Assembly: GCF_002017865.1 (NCBI RefSeq)
Contig: NZ_MTJN01000002.1
Coordinates: 2,480,001-2,544,000 of the forward strand
Direction: 5' to 3'
Source of the DNA: Rhodoferax fermentans
Lineage (GTDB): Bacteria > Pseudomonadota > Gammaproteobacteria > Burkholderiales > Burkholderiaceae_C
DNA: 64,000 nucleotides
This document shows, one piece after another, positions 16,351 through 24,468 of the stretch (positions within the stretch are counted from its first letter, which is position 1; each line of letters starts with the position of its first letter). A program made the translations under genes and the position numbers. The notes below the pieces were generated by a model. That model had not been told where the DNA came from and made no database searches. It saw only the letters and a program-made list of their open reading frames with translations.

Positions 16351-17757
16351 TCACACATGCCGCAGTGCATCCACAATTTTCAGGTCAGCCGCCCGGTAAG
16401 CCGGCCACCAGGCTGACAGAACCGCAATCATGATCAAGCCGATGGTCGTCCCGACAATCATGCGGGTTTCACCCAGTACGGTGATGGTCAGTGGCAGCGG
16501 CTCCACATTGCCTGGCGGCAGCCAGTCCAGTCCAGACAGGTTGACGAGCGCCGCTAACACTAGCGCCAGCATCACACCCAGCACCGCACCGCACATGCCG
16601 ATCAGCGCTCCTTCCGTTACAAAAAGACCTCTGATTCCAGAGCGGCGTAGGCCAATAGCGCGCAGGGTGCCAATTTCTACTGTGCGTTCCACCACCGCCG
16701 TGTTCATGGTATTACTCACTGTGAACAGAACAATGCCACCTATCAGGATGAAAACAAAACCAAAAATGGTGTCAAACATGCGGATGGTCTGCACATAAAA
16801 CGGGTTCAGGGTCCGAAAGTCGAGCACGGCCAGCGGCTGGTTGGCAGAGAACTTGGCCAGAATGGGCGTTAAGCGTTCCGTGGCGGTCGCAATCTGGTCA
16901 GAGTGCCGCAACTGCAGCATGATGGATGTGGCTTTGGGAGGAGATGACCCATACATCAGCTTCTGGATGTGGGGAAACTGCATGATCATGTACACCTCAT
17001 CCAGCTCTTTGATGCCTTGTTCCTGAGCTTTAATGACTTCAACGGCCGTGACGTTGGGCGCACCACCTGCGTTGACCACCAGCACATCAAGCCGCCTAGG
17101 GTTGGGGGCAGGTTTGCCTTGGCCACTCGAGGTGTCAGTGGCGTCTTGCTGGCTAAGTGCGGCAATGTCGTCTGGTACGCCAGCGCTGTCTAGAGTAGCA
17201 TCACTCTGGGGTTTGGGGCAGCTGTCTATATGGAGTGCTTCACACAATTGCAGCACTCGTGCCACGCCAATGCCCACGATGGCAGCATCTTCAGCGGCGC
17301 CCTCCAGCACAAAGGGCGGTTCCTTTTTTTTGACATCAAAGTCGTTCCACTCGTGCATGCGGTTAATGTCCTGAGCGACAAAACCGTTCCCAATGATGGT
17401 GCGAGATACGTTGGCAGCGTAATTGCCTGCAATGCCGCCAAACTGCAGGGTGGGGGAGGCCACCAGCACCATGTCGCGCAACACTTCGTCGGTCTGAATG
17501 GCTTTGATCAGTTCCTGGTAGTTGTTGATACCGTAGGCACTTGGGTTTCCGTTGCCGTACTGGTAAAAGTCGCGGTGCTGGATCTGCAGGTGCCCGCCCG
17601 TGCGCACATGGTGGGTGTGCATCATGTAGTTGATATTTGCACTAAAACCCCCAAACAGCAAAATCGATGTTGACCCAATTGCCATCGCCAGCAAGGTGGC
17701 CAGCGACCGGCGGCGGTTGCGCAGCAGGTTGCGCACGGCCAATGACAAGGTCATCAT
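16351..17757 (-). CDS. ABC transporter permease, MacB/LolC (FtsX-like) type
   Basis: The 468-residue membrane protein has the type VII ABC topology: one helix near the N-terminus (residues ~18-40), a large periplasmic domain (about 45-310), then three C-terminal helices. VERTVEIGTLRAIGLRRSGI lies in the cytoplasmic coupling loop of the FtsX domain. Its start overlaps the stop of the ATPase gene by four bases (17754-17757), so the two form a translationally coupled pair. Such transporters move lipoproteins, peptides or other envelope molecules, or transmit force, without importing a substrate. The periplasmic domain has an unusually polar insertion (QSDATLDSAGVPDDIAALSQ and beyond) of unknown role. 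No membrane-fusion protein is encoded nearby. Confidence 0.88.
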   Translation of the reverse strand: MMTLSLAVRNLLRNRRRSLATLLAMAIGSTSILLFGGFSANINYMMHTHHVRTGGHLQIQHRDFYQYGNGNPSAYGINNYQELIKAIQTDEVLRDMVLVASPTLQFGGIAGNYAANVSRTIIGNGFVAQDINRMHEWNDFDVKKKEPPFVLEGAAEDAAIVGIGVARVLQLCEALHIDSCPKPQSDATLDSAGVPDDIAALSQQDATDTSSGQGKPAPNPRRLDVLVVNAGGAPNVTAVEVIKAQEQGIKELDEVYMIMQFPHIQKLMYGSSPPKATSIMLQLRHSDQIATATERLTPILAKFSANQPLAVLDFRTLNPFYVQTIRMFDTIFGFVFILIGGIVLFTVSNTMNTAVVERTVEIGTLRAIGLRRSGIRGLFVTEGALIGMCGAVLGVMLALVLAALVNLSGLDWLPPGNVEPLPLTITVLGETRMIVGTTIGLIMIAVLSAWWPAYRAADLKIVDALRHV

Positions 17758-18491
17758 GCTGAGGCCTCCATGCCTTTGCGGCGGATACCACGGATACGGC
17801 CATCTTTGAGGAAGATGGTGTCGTCAGCCGCGCTGATGACATCGGAGTCATGCGACGAAAAGATGAAGGAAATCTGGAAACGGTCCACCATGCGTCGCAT
17901 CAGGCCCAGGATGGCGGCGCCGGTTTCGCTGTCGAGGTTGGCGGTGGGTTCATCCGCGATCACCAGCTTGGGTTTGCGCACCAAGGCACGCGCTATGGCC
18001 ACACGCTGACGCTGCCCCCCTGAGAGCTGGCCGGGCAGGTGGTGTGCCTTGTCGGCCAGGCCCACAGCTTCAAGCAGTTTGGGCACGCGGTCGGCGCGGG
18101 TTTTGGCCGAGGCGCCGGTCAGCAGCAGCGGGTACTCGATGTTTTCGTAAGCACTGAGCACCGGCAGCAGGTTGAAGTTCTGGAAGATGAAGCCAATGTT
18201 CTTGGCGCGAAAGTCCGACAGCGCATCGTCAGAGAGTTCCCCAACATTGCAACCGGCCACCATGACCTCGCCCGCATCGGGCTTGTCGATACAACCAAAC
18301 ATGTTAAGCAAGGTGGTTTTGCCACTGCCCGACGGCCCGAGTAACACAGTGAAGCAGGCCGGGCGCACCAGGATGTCAACACCCTTGATCACCGGCACAC
18401 TCACCGAGTCCATGTGGTAGGTTTTTTCCACCCGGGTCAGCAAGGCCACCGGCCCTTGATACGGTGTGTTGTCTGGCTCTTTGTCGCTCAT
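17754..18491 (-). CDS. ABC transporter ATP-binding protein, LolD/MacB type
   Basis: The 245-residue ATPase has Walker A GPSGSGKTTLL, the Q-loop in FIFQNFNLLPVLSAYEN, signature LSGGQRQRVAIARAL, Walker B LVIADEPTANLD and the H-switch SSHDSD. The FQ.FNLLP..SA.EN segment is characteristic of the LolD/MacB branch, which couples to FtsX-like permeases like the one encoded immediately downstream. ATG 18491 was chosen because it lies after the stop-rich leader and begins MSDKEPDNTPYQGP. The longer frame adds 24 low-complexity residues. The 18554-18585 region upstream has a loose CTGGCGC/GCGCCAG inverted repeat. Confidence 0.92.
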   Translation of the reverse strand: MSDKEPDNTPYQGPVALLTRVEKTYHMDSVSVPVIKGVDILVRPACFTVLLGPSGSGKTTLLNMFGCIDKPDAGEVMVAGCNVGELSDDALSDFRAKNIGFIFQNFNLLPVLSAYENIEYPLLLTGASAKTRADRVPKLLEAVGLADKAHHLPGQLSGGQRQRVAIARALVRKPKLVIADEPTANLDSETGAAILGLMRRMVDRFQISFIFSSHDSDVISAADDTIFLKDGRIRGIRRKGMEASA

Positions 18492-18600
18492 GTCTTGCCC
18501 TGCATCCTTCGGCCGCGTGAGCCAAGCTGTTGAAAGACCGCACCCGAAGGTGCCTGGCGCCAATTATTACCCTAACCAGCGCCAGTCAGGCAAGCAAGAT

Positions 18601-20109
18601 TTAGCGGCTGCTCGGGAAACTGAACACCGTGCCTTCGCGCACACCGGCGCTGGGCCAGCGCTGGGTGATGGTCTTGCGTTTGGTGTAAAAACGCACGGCG
18701 TCCGGGCCGTAGGCGTGTAAATCACCAAACAGGCTGCGTTTCCAGCCACCAAACGAGTGGTAGGCCACTGGCACCGGCAGCGGCACATTCACACCGACCA
18801 TGCCGACCTGGATGTTGTCGGTGAAGTAGCGGGCAGCCTCGCCGTCGCGGGTGAAGATGCAGGTGCCGTTGCCGTATTCGTGGGCGTCGATCAGGTCCAT
18901 GGCTTCCTGCAGGGTTTTCACACGCACCACACCGAGCACCGGGCCAAAAATTTCTTCCTGGTAAATCGTCATGCCGGGTTTGACATGGTCAAACAGGCAG
19001 GGGCCCATAAAGTAACCGGCTGCATGACCCGCCACCTGGACGCCACGGCCATCCACCAACAGTGTGGCGCCTTCTTTCACGCCCTGGTCGACGTACGTCT
19101 TCACCTTCTCGAAGTGGGCCTTGGTGACCAGCGGACCCATGTCGCTGCTGGCGTCGGTGCCGGGGCCGACTTTCATCTTGGCGATCTCGGTCTTCAGACC
19201 GGCGATCACCGCCTCGGCCGTGTCATCCCCCACAGCCACCACCAGCGGAATCGCCATACAGCGCTCACCACAAGAGCCAAAAGCGGCGCCCATCAGCGCG
19301 TTGACCGCGTTGCCAATGTCGGCATCAGGCATCAACACCGCATGGTTCTTGGCGCCGCCCAGGGCCTGCACCCGTTTGCCGTGTTTGCAACCTTCGGCGT
19401 AGATGTATTCAGCAATCGGTGTCGAGCCCACAAAACTCACGGCTTTGACACGTGGGTCTTGCAGCAAGGTGTCCACCGCTTCCTTGTCACCGTGAACCAC
19501 ATTGAGCACACCGGGTGGCAGGCCGGCTTGTAACGCCAGCTCGGCCACGCGCAGGGTCGAACTGGGGTCGCGCTCGGAGGGTTTGAGCACAAAAGTGTTG
19601 CCGCAGGCCACCGCCATCGGCCACATCCACAGCGGCACCATGGCCGGGAAGTTGAATGGCGTGATGCCAGCGGTGACACCCAGTGCCTGGAACTCGCTCC
19701 AGGAGTCAATCGCCGGGCCGACGTTTTTACTGTGTTCACCCTTGAGTAATTCGGGCGCATAAGAGGCGTATTCGACGTTTTCGATGCCGCGTTGCAACTC
19801 ACCCAACGCGTCGCTCAACACCTTGCCGTGTTCAGCGGTGATCAGGGCGCAAAGTTCGTCGGCGTGTTGCTCCAGCAGTTCTTTGAGCTTGCTCATGACG
19901 CGGGCGCGTTTGAGCGGCGGTGTGTTGCGCCAAGCCGGAAAAGCCGCCTGCGCGCTGATGATGGCTCGCTCCACCGTGAGTTTGTCGGCCAGCAACACCT
20001 GTTTCTCAACCTGCCCTGTGGCGGGGTTGAACACGTCAGCGCTGCGGCTGCCGCCTGAGACCAACTGGCCGTTGATCAGGTGCTGGATGGTGGGGAGAGT
20101 GGTGGTCAT
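18601..20109 (-). CDS. mmsA: CoA-acylating methylmalonate-semialdehyde dehydrogenase
   Basis: The 502-residue aldehyde dehydrogenase oxidises (methyl)malonate semialdehyde to propionyl- or acetyl-CoA with NAD and release of CO2. It carries ITPFNFPAMVPLWMWP, the LGGAKNH motif (250-256), and the catalytic Cys284 in FGSCGERCMA, typical of MmsA rather than of other aldehyde dehydrogenases. The C-terminal GGWKRSLFGD and FYTKRKTIT motifs also match. It lies just downstream of the transaminase gene on the same strand, consistent with beta-alanine being deaminated to malonate semialdehyde by one enzyme and oxidised by the other. A repeat copy separates the two genes, so both may still share one transcript. 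Confidence 0.95.
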   Translation of the reverse strand: MTTTLPTIQHLINGQLVSGGSRSADVFNPATGQVEKQVLLADKLTVERAIISAQAAFPAWRNTPPLKRARVMSKLKELLEQHADELCALITAEHGKVLSDALGELQRGIENVEYASYAPELLKGEHSKNVGPAIDSWSEFQALGVTAGITPFNFPAMVPLWMWPMAVACGNTFVLKPSERDPSSTLRVAELALQAGLPPGVLNVVHGDKEAVDTLLQDPRVKAVSFVGSTPIAEYIYAEGCKHGKRVQALGGAKNHAVLMPDADIGNAVNALMGAAFGSCGERCMAIPLVVAVGDDTAEAVIAGLKTEIAKMKVGPGTDASSDMGPLVTKAHFEKVKTYVDQGVKEGATLLVDGRGVQVAGHAAGYFMGPCLFDHVKPGMTIYQEEIFGPVLGVVRVKTLQEAMDLIDAHEYGNGTCIFTRDGEAARYFTDNIQVGMVGVNVPLPVPVAYHSFGGWKRSLFGDLHAYGPDAVRFYTKRKTITQRWPSAGVREGTVFSFPSSR

Positions 20110-20134
20110 GATGTGTCAAAAATAAGAGAAAACA

Positions 20135-20175
20135 GGCTTTAGCCCTTATCTGATAAGGGCTAGAAGCTATCAGAA
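20135..20175. repeat. Dispersed TAGCCC hairpin repeat, copy 3
   Basis: The bases ggctttagcccttatctgat and aagggctagaagctatcag form the typical AGCCCTTATC/GATAAGGGCT stem plus the AGCTATCA box. It sits 3' of the transaminase gene and upstream of mmsA. Confidence 0.8.
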
Positions 20176-20186
20176 CTATAACGGCT

Positions 20187-21536
20187 TCAAGCGGTGGCGT
20201 TGAGGCATTCTCCGAGTGCGTTGACCAGGCTGTCGATCTGCTCGGGGGTGCTGATGAACGGCGGAGCGAGCTGGATGGTGTCGCCACCGTAGCGCACGTA
20301 AAAGCCCTTCTTGAGCATCGCCATCGCCACCTCATATGGCCGTCTGGCGGGTTCACCCGGCACGGGGCTGATGGTGAAGCCTGCGGCCAGGCCCAGGTTG
20401 CGGATGTCGGCCACGTGTTTGGCGCTGCGCAGGCTGTGCACCGCGTTTTCAAAATGGGGTGCCAGCGCCTTCACACGGTCAATCATGTTCTCGCGCACCA
20501 GGATGTCCAGGGTGGCCAGGCCCACCGCACAAGGCACTGGGTGTGCCGAGTAGGTGTAACCGTGGGCGAATTCGAGCATGTATTCCGGGCCACCAGCGGC
20601 CATGAAGGTGTCGTAGATCTCCTTGCTGGCCATCACCACACCGAGCGGCTGGGCGCCGTTGGTGATCTGTTTGGCAGCATTCAGGATGTCGGGCGTCACG
20701 CCAAAGTATTCGGCGCCGGTGTAGGCACCCAGGCGGCCAAAGCCAGTGATCACTTCGTCAAAAATCAGCAGGATGTTGTTGGCGGTGCAGATCTCGCGCA
20801 GGCGCTTGAGGTAACCCTTGGGCGGCACCACCACACCGGCCGAGCCCGACATGGGTTCCACGATGACGGCGGCGATGTTGGAGGCGTCATGCAGGGTTAT
20901 CAGCTTGAGCAGGTCGTCGGCCAGGTCCGCGCCTTGTTCCGGGCAACCCTTGAAAAACGATCCGGGCGCGGGCTGGGTGTGGGGCAGGTGGTCGGCCGCA
21001 ATGCCCTGGCCAAAGGTCTTGCGGTTGCCGCCAATACCACCGACAGAAATGCCGCCAAAGTTGACACCGTGGTAACCCTTTTCGCGGCCAATCAGCAGGC
21101 TCTTGCTGCTCTGGCCCTTGGCGCGCCAGTAGGCACGTGCTAGTTTCAAGGACGTGTCAGCCGACTCGGAGCCGGAGCCGGTGAAAAACGCGTAGTCCAG
21201 CCCGTCAGGCGTGAGTTCCTTGAGCTTGTTCGCCAGGGCAAAGGACAGCGGGTGTCCAAACTGGAAGGCAGGCGAATAGTCCAGCGTGGCGAGTTGGTTG
21301 CGCGCAGCTTCCACAATTTCGGCGCGGCCATGGCCCAGGCCGGAGCACCACAGGCCCGACAGACCATCGAAAATCTTGCGGCCATCGCTGTCAAAGTAGT
21401 AGCAGCCTTCGGCGCGGGTGATCATGCGCGGCGCCGCCTTGAAGTTGCGGTTGGCGGTAAATGGCATCCAGTGCGCGTCGAGCCAGGCGGCGTCCAGTCG
21501 CGGTTGAGCCAGAGCTTTGCTATCGGTCAGGTCCAT
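20187..21536 (-). CDS. bauA: Omega-amino acid (beta-alanine):pyruvate aminotransferase
   Basis: This 449-residue class-III PLP transaminase moves the amino group of beta-alanine or related omega-amino acids to pyruvate. Asp260 in LIFDEVITGFGR binds the cofactor pyridine nitrogen and Lys289 in AAKQITNGAQPLG forms the Schiff base. GLSGLWCSGLGHG, FTGSGSESADT and the NFGGISVGGIGGN stretch are typical of the omega-transaminase/BauA group. The start at 21536 begins MDLTDSKALAQPRLDAAWL; the 21 upstream codons look like leader sequence. It is divergent from a LysR regulator with a 124 bp shared control region, and co-directional with mmsA downstream, forming a likely two-step catabolic unit. Confidence 0.93.
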   Translation of the reverse strand: MDLTDSKALAQPRLDAAWLDAHWMPFTANRNFKAAPRMITRAEGCYYFDSDGRKIFDGLSGLWCSGLGHGRAEIVEAARNQLATLDYSPAFQFGHPLSFALANKLKELTPDGLDYAFFTGSGSESADTSLKLARAYWRAKGQSSKSLLIGREKGYHGVNFGGISVGGIGGNRKTFGQGIAADHLPHTQPAPGSFFKGCPEQGADLADDLLKLITLHDASNIAAVIVEPMSGSAGVVVPPKGYLKRLREICTANNILLIFDEVITGFGRLGAYTGAEYFGVTPDILNAAKQITNGAQPLGVVMASKEIYDTFMAAGGPEYMLEFAHGYTYSAHPVPCAVGLATLDILVRENMIDRVKALAPHFENAVHSLRSAKHVADIRNLGLAAGFTISPVPGEPARRPYEVAMAMLKKGFYVRYGGDTIQLAPPFISTPEQIDSLVNALGECLNATA

Positions 21537-21660
21537 GGTGATTCCTTGTGGTGGTGCGTGTTGTGGTGCCAAGTTGGCGCGGCAACAGGTACAAAGCAAG
21601 GATTGTGCGCAGTGCCTTACTCTTATGATTGCTTAACTATCACTGCTTGGTTGCAAATCT

Positions 21661-22614
21661 ATGCAAGTAAATACCCGCGCCGCCCTGGGCCAGTTGAGCG
21701 ACATGGACATCCGCCTGCTGCGGGTGTTCAAGACCGTGGTCGACTGCGGCGGTTTGGCGGCAGCCGAGCTGGAGCTCAACATCGGTACCAGCACGGTCAG
21801 CCGCCACATCAAAGACCTGGAAACCCGCCTGGGCCTGACCCTGTGTCGACGTGGCCGCGCTGGTTTTGCGCTGACACCCGAAGGCGAGCAGATTTATGCC
21901 GAAACCCTGCGCCTGCTGGCTGGGGTCGATGCGTTTCGCAGCCGGGTCGATGAGATCCACCAGCGCATGGGCGGTGAGTTGCACCTGGCGGTGTTTGACA
22001 AAACTGCCAGCAACCCAGACGCGTTTATTGGTGAGGCGATCAGCTTGTTTCAGGCGCAGGCGCCGGATGTCAGCCTGCACCTGCATGTGGCGCCGCTCAA
22101 TGTGATCGAGCGCGGTGTGCTCGACGGCCAGTTCCAGGTCGGTGTGGTGCCGGGCCACCGTACCTCGGGCGCGTTGGTCTATGACGAGTTGTTCAGCGAG
22201 ACCATGTATTTGTACTGTGGCCGTGCCCATCCACTGTTTGCGACGGGTGCGGCGCAGCAGCCGGGCGACTGGGCGGCTTTACACGCACATGCCTTTGCCG
22301 GGCTGGGTTACCACTCACCCAACATGGAGCTGGCCCAAAAAGTGCAGCTCACCCGCCAGGCCACCGGCTACGACCAGGAGTCGATTGCCACGCTGATCCT
22401 CTCGGGCCGTTACCTGGGCTTTTTGCCCGACCACTACGCCGAGAGTTTTGTGCGCCAGGGGCGGCTGCGTGCGGTTCAGCCAAGCGTGTTCAGCTACCGC
22501 TGCAGTTTTTTTGGCATCGTGCGGACCTCACCGCAGGCCGCGCGGGTCACGTTAGCGTTTCAAGCCTGCCTGCACCAGGCGCATGTGGCGGGCCGTGCTA
22601 CGCTTGCCGCATGA
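21661..22614 (+). CDS. LysR-family transcriptional regulator
   Basis: The 317-residue protein has an N-terminal winged helix-turn-helix (about residues 15-75: LRVFKTVVDCGG, ELNIGTSTVSRHIKDLETRL) and a C-terminal periplasmic-binding-like effector domain. It is transcribed divergently from the beta-alanine transaminase gene, the usual arrangement for a LysR regulator and its target. Control of the bauA-mmsA pair in response to an omega-amino acid is therefore inferred. Neither possible ATG (21661 or 21703) has a strong ribosome binding site. I chose the first because its MQVNTRAALGQLSDMD leader is familiar in relatives. Confidence 0.88.
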   Translation: MQVNTRAALGQLSDMDIRLLRVFKTVVDCGGLAAAELELNIGTSTVSRHIKDLETRLGLTLCRRGRAGFALTPEGEQIYAETLRLLAGVDAFRSRVDEIHQRMGGELHLAVFDKTASNPDAFIGEAISLFQAQAPDVSLHLHVAPLNVIERGVLDGQFQVGVVPGHRTSGALVYDELFSETMYLYCGRAHPLFATGAAQQPGDWAALHAHAFAGLGYHSPNMELAQKVQLTRQATGYDQESIATLILSGRYLGFLPDHYAESFVRQGRLRAVQPSVFSYRCSFFGIVRTSPQAARVTLAFQACLHQAHVAGRATLAA

Positions 22615-22630
22615 TGTTTTATAAGATTTA

Positions 22631-22672
22631 TGCCTCTAGCCCTTATCTAAAAAGGGCGAGTAGCTATCAAAA
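22631..22672. repeat. Dispersed TAGCCC hairpin repeat, copy 4
   Basis: The bases tgcctctagcccttatctaa and aaagggcgagtagctatcaa show the GCCTCTAGCCCTTATC left half, the imperfect AAGGGC arm and the TAGCTATCAA box. It lies between the LysR gene and the carrier gene, both on the plus strand. Confidence 0.8.
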
Positions 22673-22705
22673 AAGCGTAGTTTTTGCGCCCCAAGAGGCC
22701 ACACC

Positions 22706-23980
22706 ATGAGCCCGATCTTGCATGACCTGGAGGGCCTCAACAGCGCCATCGTGGCTATTTTTGTCACGGTCTACTTGGGTATGGTGCTCGGTGGCCTGCC
22801 ACGGCTGAAGCTCAACCGCTCGGGCATTGCCCTGCTGGGGGCGATTGCGGTGATTGGTATCGGCGCCATCAGCACCGAAGAAGCGGCCCGCGTGGTGGAC
22901 CTGCCGACCATGCTGCTGCTGTTTTCGTTCATGGTGCTGTCGGCGCAGATGCGCCTGGGTGGTTTTTACACCGCGGTGACGCGCCGTGTGGCGGCTTTGC
23001 CGCTGGGGCGTACCGGGCTGATGGGCGCCATCATTGGCGTGTCGGGCGCGTTGTCGGCGATTTTTTCCAACGACATCATTTGCCTGGCGATGACGCCGGT
23101 GGTGCTGCAACTGTGCCTTCAGCGCGGTTTGGCGCCAGTGCCGTTTCTGGTCGGGCTGGCCTGTGCCGCCAACATTGGCTCGGCCGCCACCCTGATTGGC
23201 AACCCGCAAAACATGCTGATTGGCTCACTCATGCACTTGCACTTTGGTGACTACCTGCGCCAGGCCTTGTTGCCTGTGGGCCTGAGCCTGGGGGTGTTGT
23301 GGGCCTGGCTGGTGTGGGTGCCTGCGGCCAACCCCGCGTCACCGGGTGTGGCGCCCAGCCCGGCGCCGAGCCGAGTAGAGGTGGACCTGGACGCCGCCGA
23401 TGTCTTTGCTTTTGACCGCTGGCAGACTGTCAAGGGCTTGCTGGTGGCCAGTGCCTTGATGTTGGTCTTTCTTTTTACCGACTGGCCGCGTGAGGTGGCC
23501 GCGCTGGTGGGCGCCGGGGTGTTGCTGATGAGCCGCCGTTTCCATTCCTCCCACGTGATGGGCTATGTTGATTGGGAATTGCTGGTGTTGTTTGCCGGGC
23601 TGTTTGTGGTCAACCACGCTTTCGCCTCGACTGGATTGGCGACTGATGCGGTGGCTGCGCTGGCCGCCCAAGGTGTGCACCTGAGCCACCCGGCGCCACT
23701 GTTTGTGGCCGGGGTGGGTTTGTCGAACCTGGTGTCGAACGTGCCTGCGGTGATGCTGTTGTTGCCGCACCTGCAAGGCCAGCAGGCCGGGGTGACGCTG
23801 GCGCTGGTTAGCACTTTTGCGGGCAACTTGCTGCTGGTGGGCTCGATAGCCAACCTGATCATGGTGGATCTGGCGCAAAAGGGTGGCGTGGCGATCAACT
23901 GGCGCGACCACGCGCGCATCGGCCTGCCGGTGACGCTGCTCACACTGGGGGTGATTGCGCTGACGTTGCGCTTGTCCTGA
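22706..23980 (+). CDS. SLC13/ArsB-NhaD superfamily anion permease
   Basis: The 424-residue inner-membrane protein has about 11 hydrophobic helices. The two signature loops of the ion-transporter superfamily are present: SNDIICLAMTPVV in the first half with GSAATLIGNPQNMLIGS after it, and SNLVSNVPAVMLLLP in the second half with GNLLLVGSIANLIMV. This paired NP/SN pattern marks CitT/ArsB/NhaD-like carriers that use a sodium or proton gradient. The substrate cannot be deduced. The gene follows the LysR gene in the same direction, so a substrate linked to the nearby catabolic genes is possible but not shown. Confidence 0.88.
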   Translation: MSPILHDLEGLNSAIVAIFVTVYLGMVLGGLPRLKLNRSGIALLGAIAVIGIGAISTEEAARVVDLPTMLLLFSFMVLSAQMRLGGFYTAVTRRVAALPLGRTGLMGAIIGVSGALSAIFSNDIICLAMTPVVLQLCLQRGLAPVPFLVGLACAANIGSAATLIGNPQNMLIGSLMHLHFGDYLRQALLPVGLSLGVLWAWLVWVPAANPASPGVAPSPAPSRVEVDLDAADVFAFDRWQTVKGLLVASALMLVFLFTDWPREVAALVGAGVLLMSRRFHSSHVMGYVDWELLVLFAGLFVVNHAFASTGLATDAVAALAAQGVHLSHPAPLFVAGVGLSNLVSNVPAVMLLLPHLQGQQAGVTLALVSTFAGNLLLVGSIANLIMVDLAQKGGVAINWRDHARIGLPVTLLTLGVIALTLRLS

Positions 23981-24006
23981 GTCCTGTGTTGGCGGACGGT
24001 GCCGGC

Positions 24007-24390
24007 TCAGTGGGTGGTGTGGGCGCTGCTGTGCTGCACCCGTTTGCCGTGGGGCAACTCATGCAGCCGGGTGAACATGTCCCGGCAATAACCCTGAATT
24101 TTCAGGCACTTGTTGATCTCGTCCACCGGCAGCGGGCCTGACACCACCACGATGTCGTTGGCCTTGTCCAGCGCCCCCGAGGCACGCAGGCGTCGACGGG
24201 TGTTGTTGGCCCAGGAGTGGATGCGGTTGGGGCTGCCATGTTCGCGCAGCGCACCGGTGCTGGCCTCAAAGGCAATCGCCACGGTGTCGGATTTCAGGCG
24301 CAGGCGGTGTTCCCCTGTGACCCGGCTGGCGGGCGAGCTCAGGTCATACAGGTGGTAGTTGCCTTCTTTGAGTTGGTATTGCAGCGTCAT
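24007..24390 (-). CDS. Conserved hypothetical protein
   Basis: I do not recognise this 127-residue soluble protein. It has no signal peptide or membrane helix. It contains HRLRLKSDTVAIAFEASTG, a central basic stretch (NRIHSWANNTRRRLR) and a C-terminal region with two cysteines (NKCLKIQGYC). ATG 24390 is supported by GGAGG just upstream and is preferred over the in-frame start 11 codons earlier. The gene is convergent with the carrier gene and lies 78 bp from the dadA stop. Codon use resembles its neighbours, so it is probably a real resident gene. Confidence 0.6.
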   Translation of the reverse strand: MTLQYQLKEGNYHLYDLSSPASRVTGEHRLRLKSDTVAIAFEASTGALREHGSPNRIHSWANNTRRRLRASGALDKANDIVVVSGPLPVDEINKCLKIQGYCRDMFTRLHELPHGKRVQHSSAHTTH

Positions 24391-24468
24391 GGAACCTCCG
24401 GTCATGACGCGCATTTTGCGCAAGCCTTTGGGTTTCTAAAGCCCAAATAGACTGGGAAAAACCCGCTA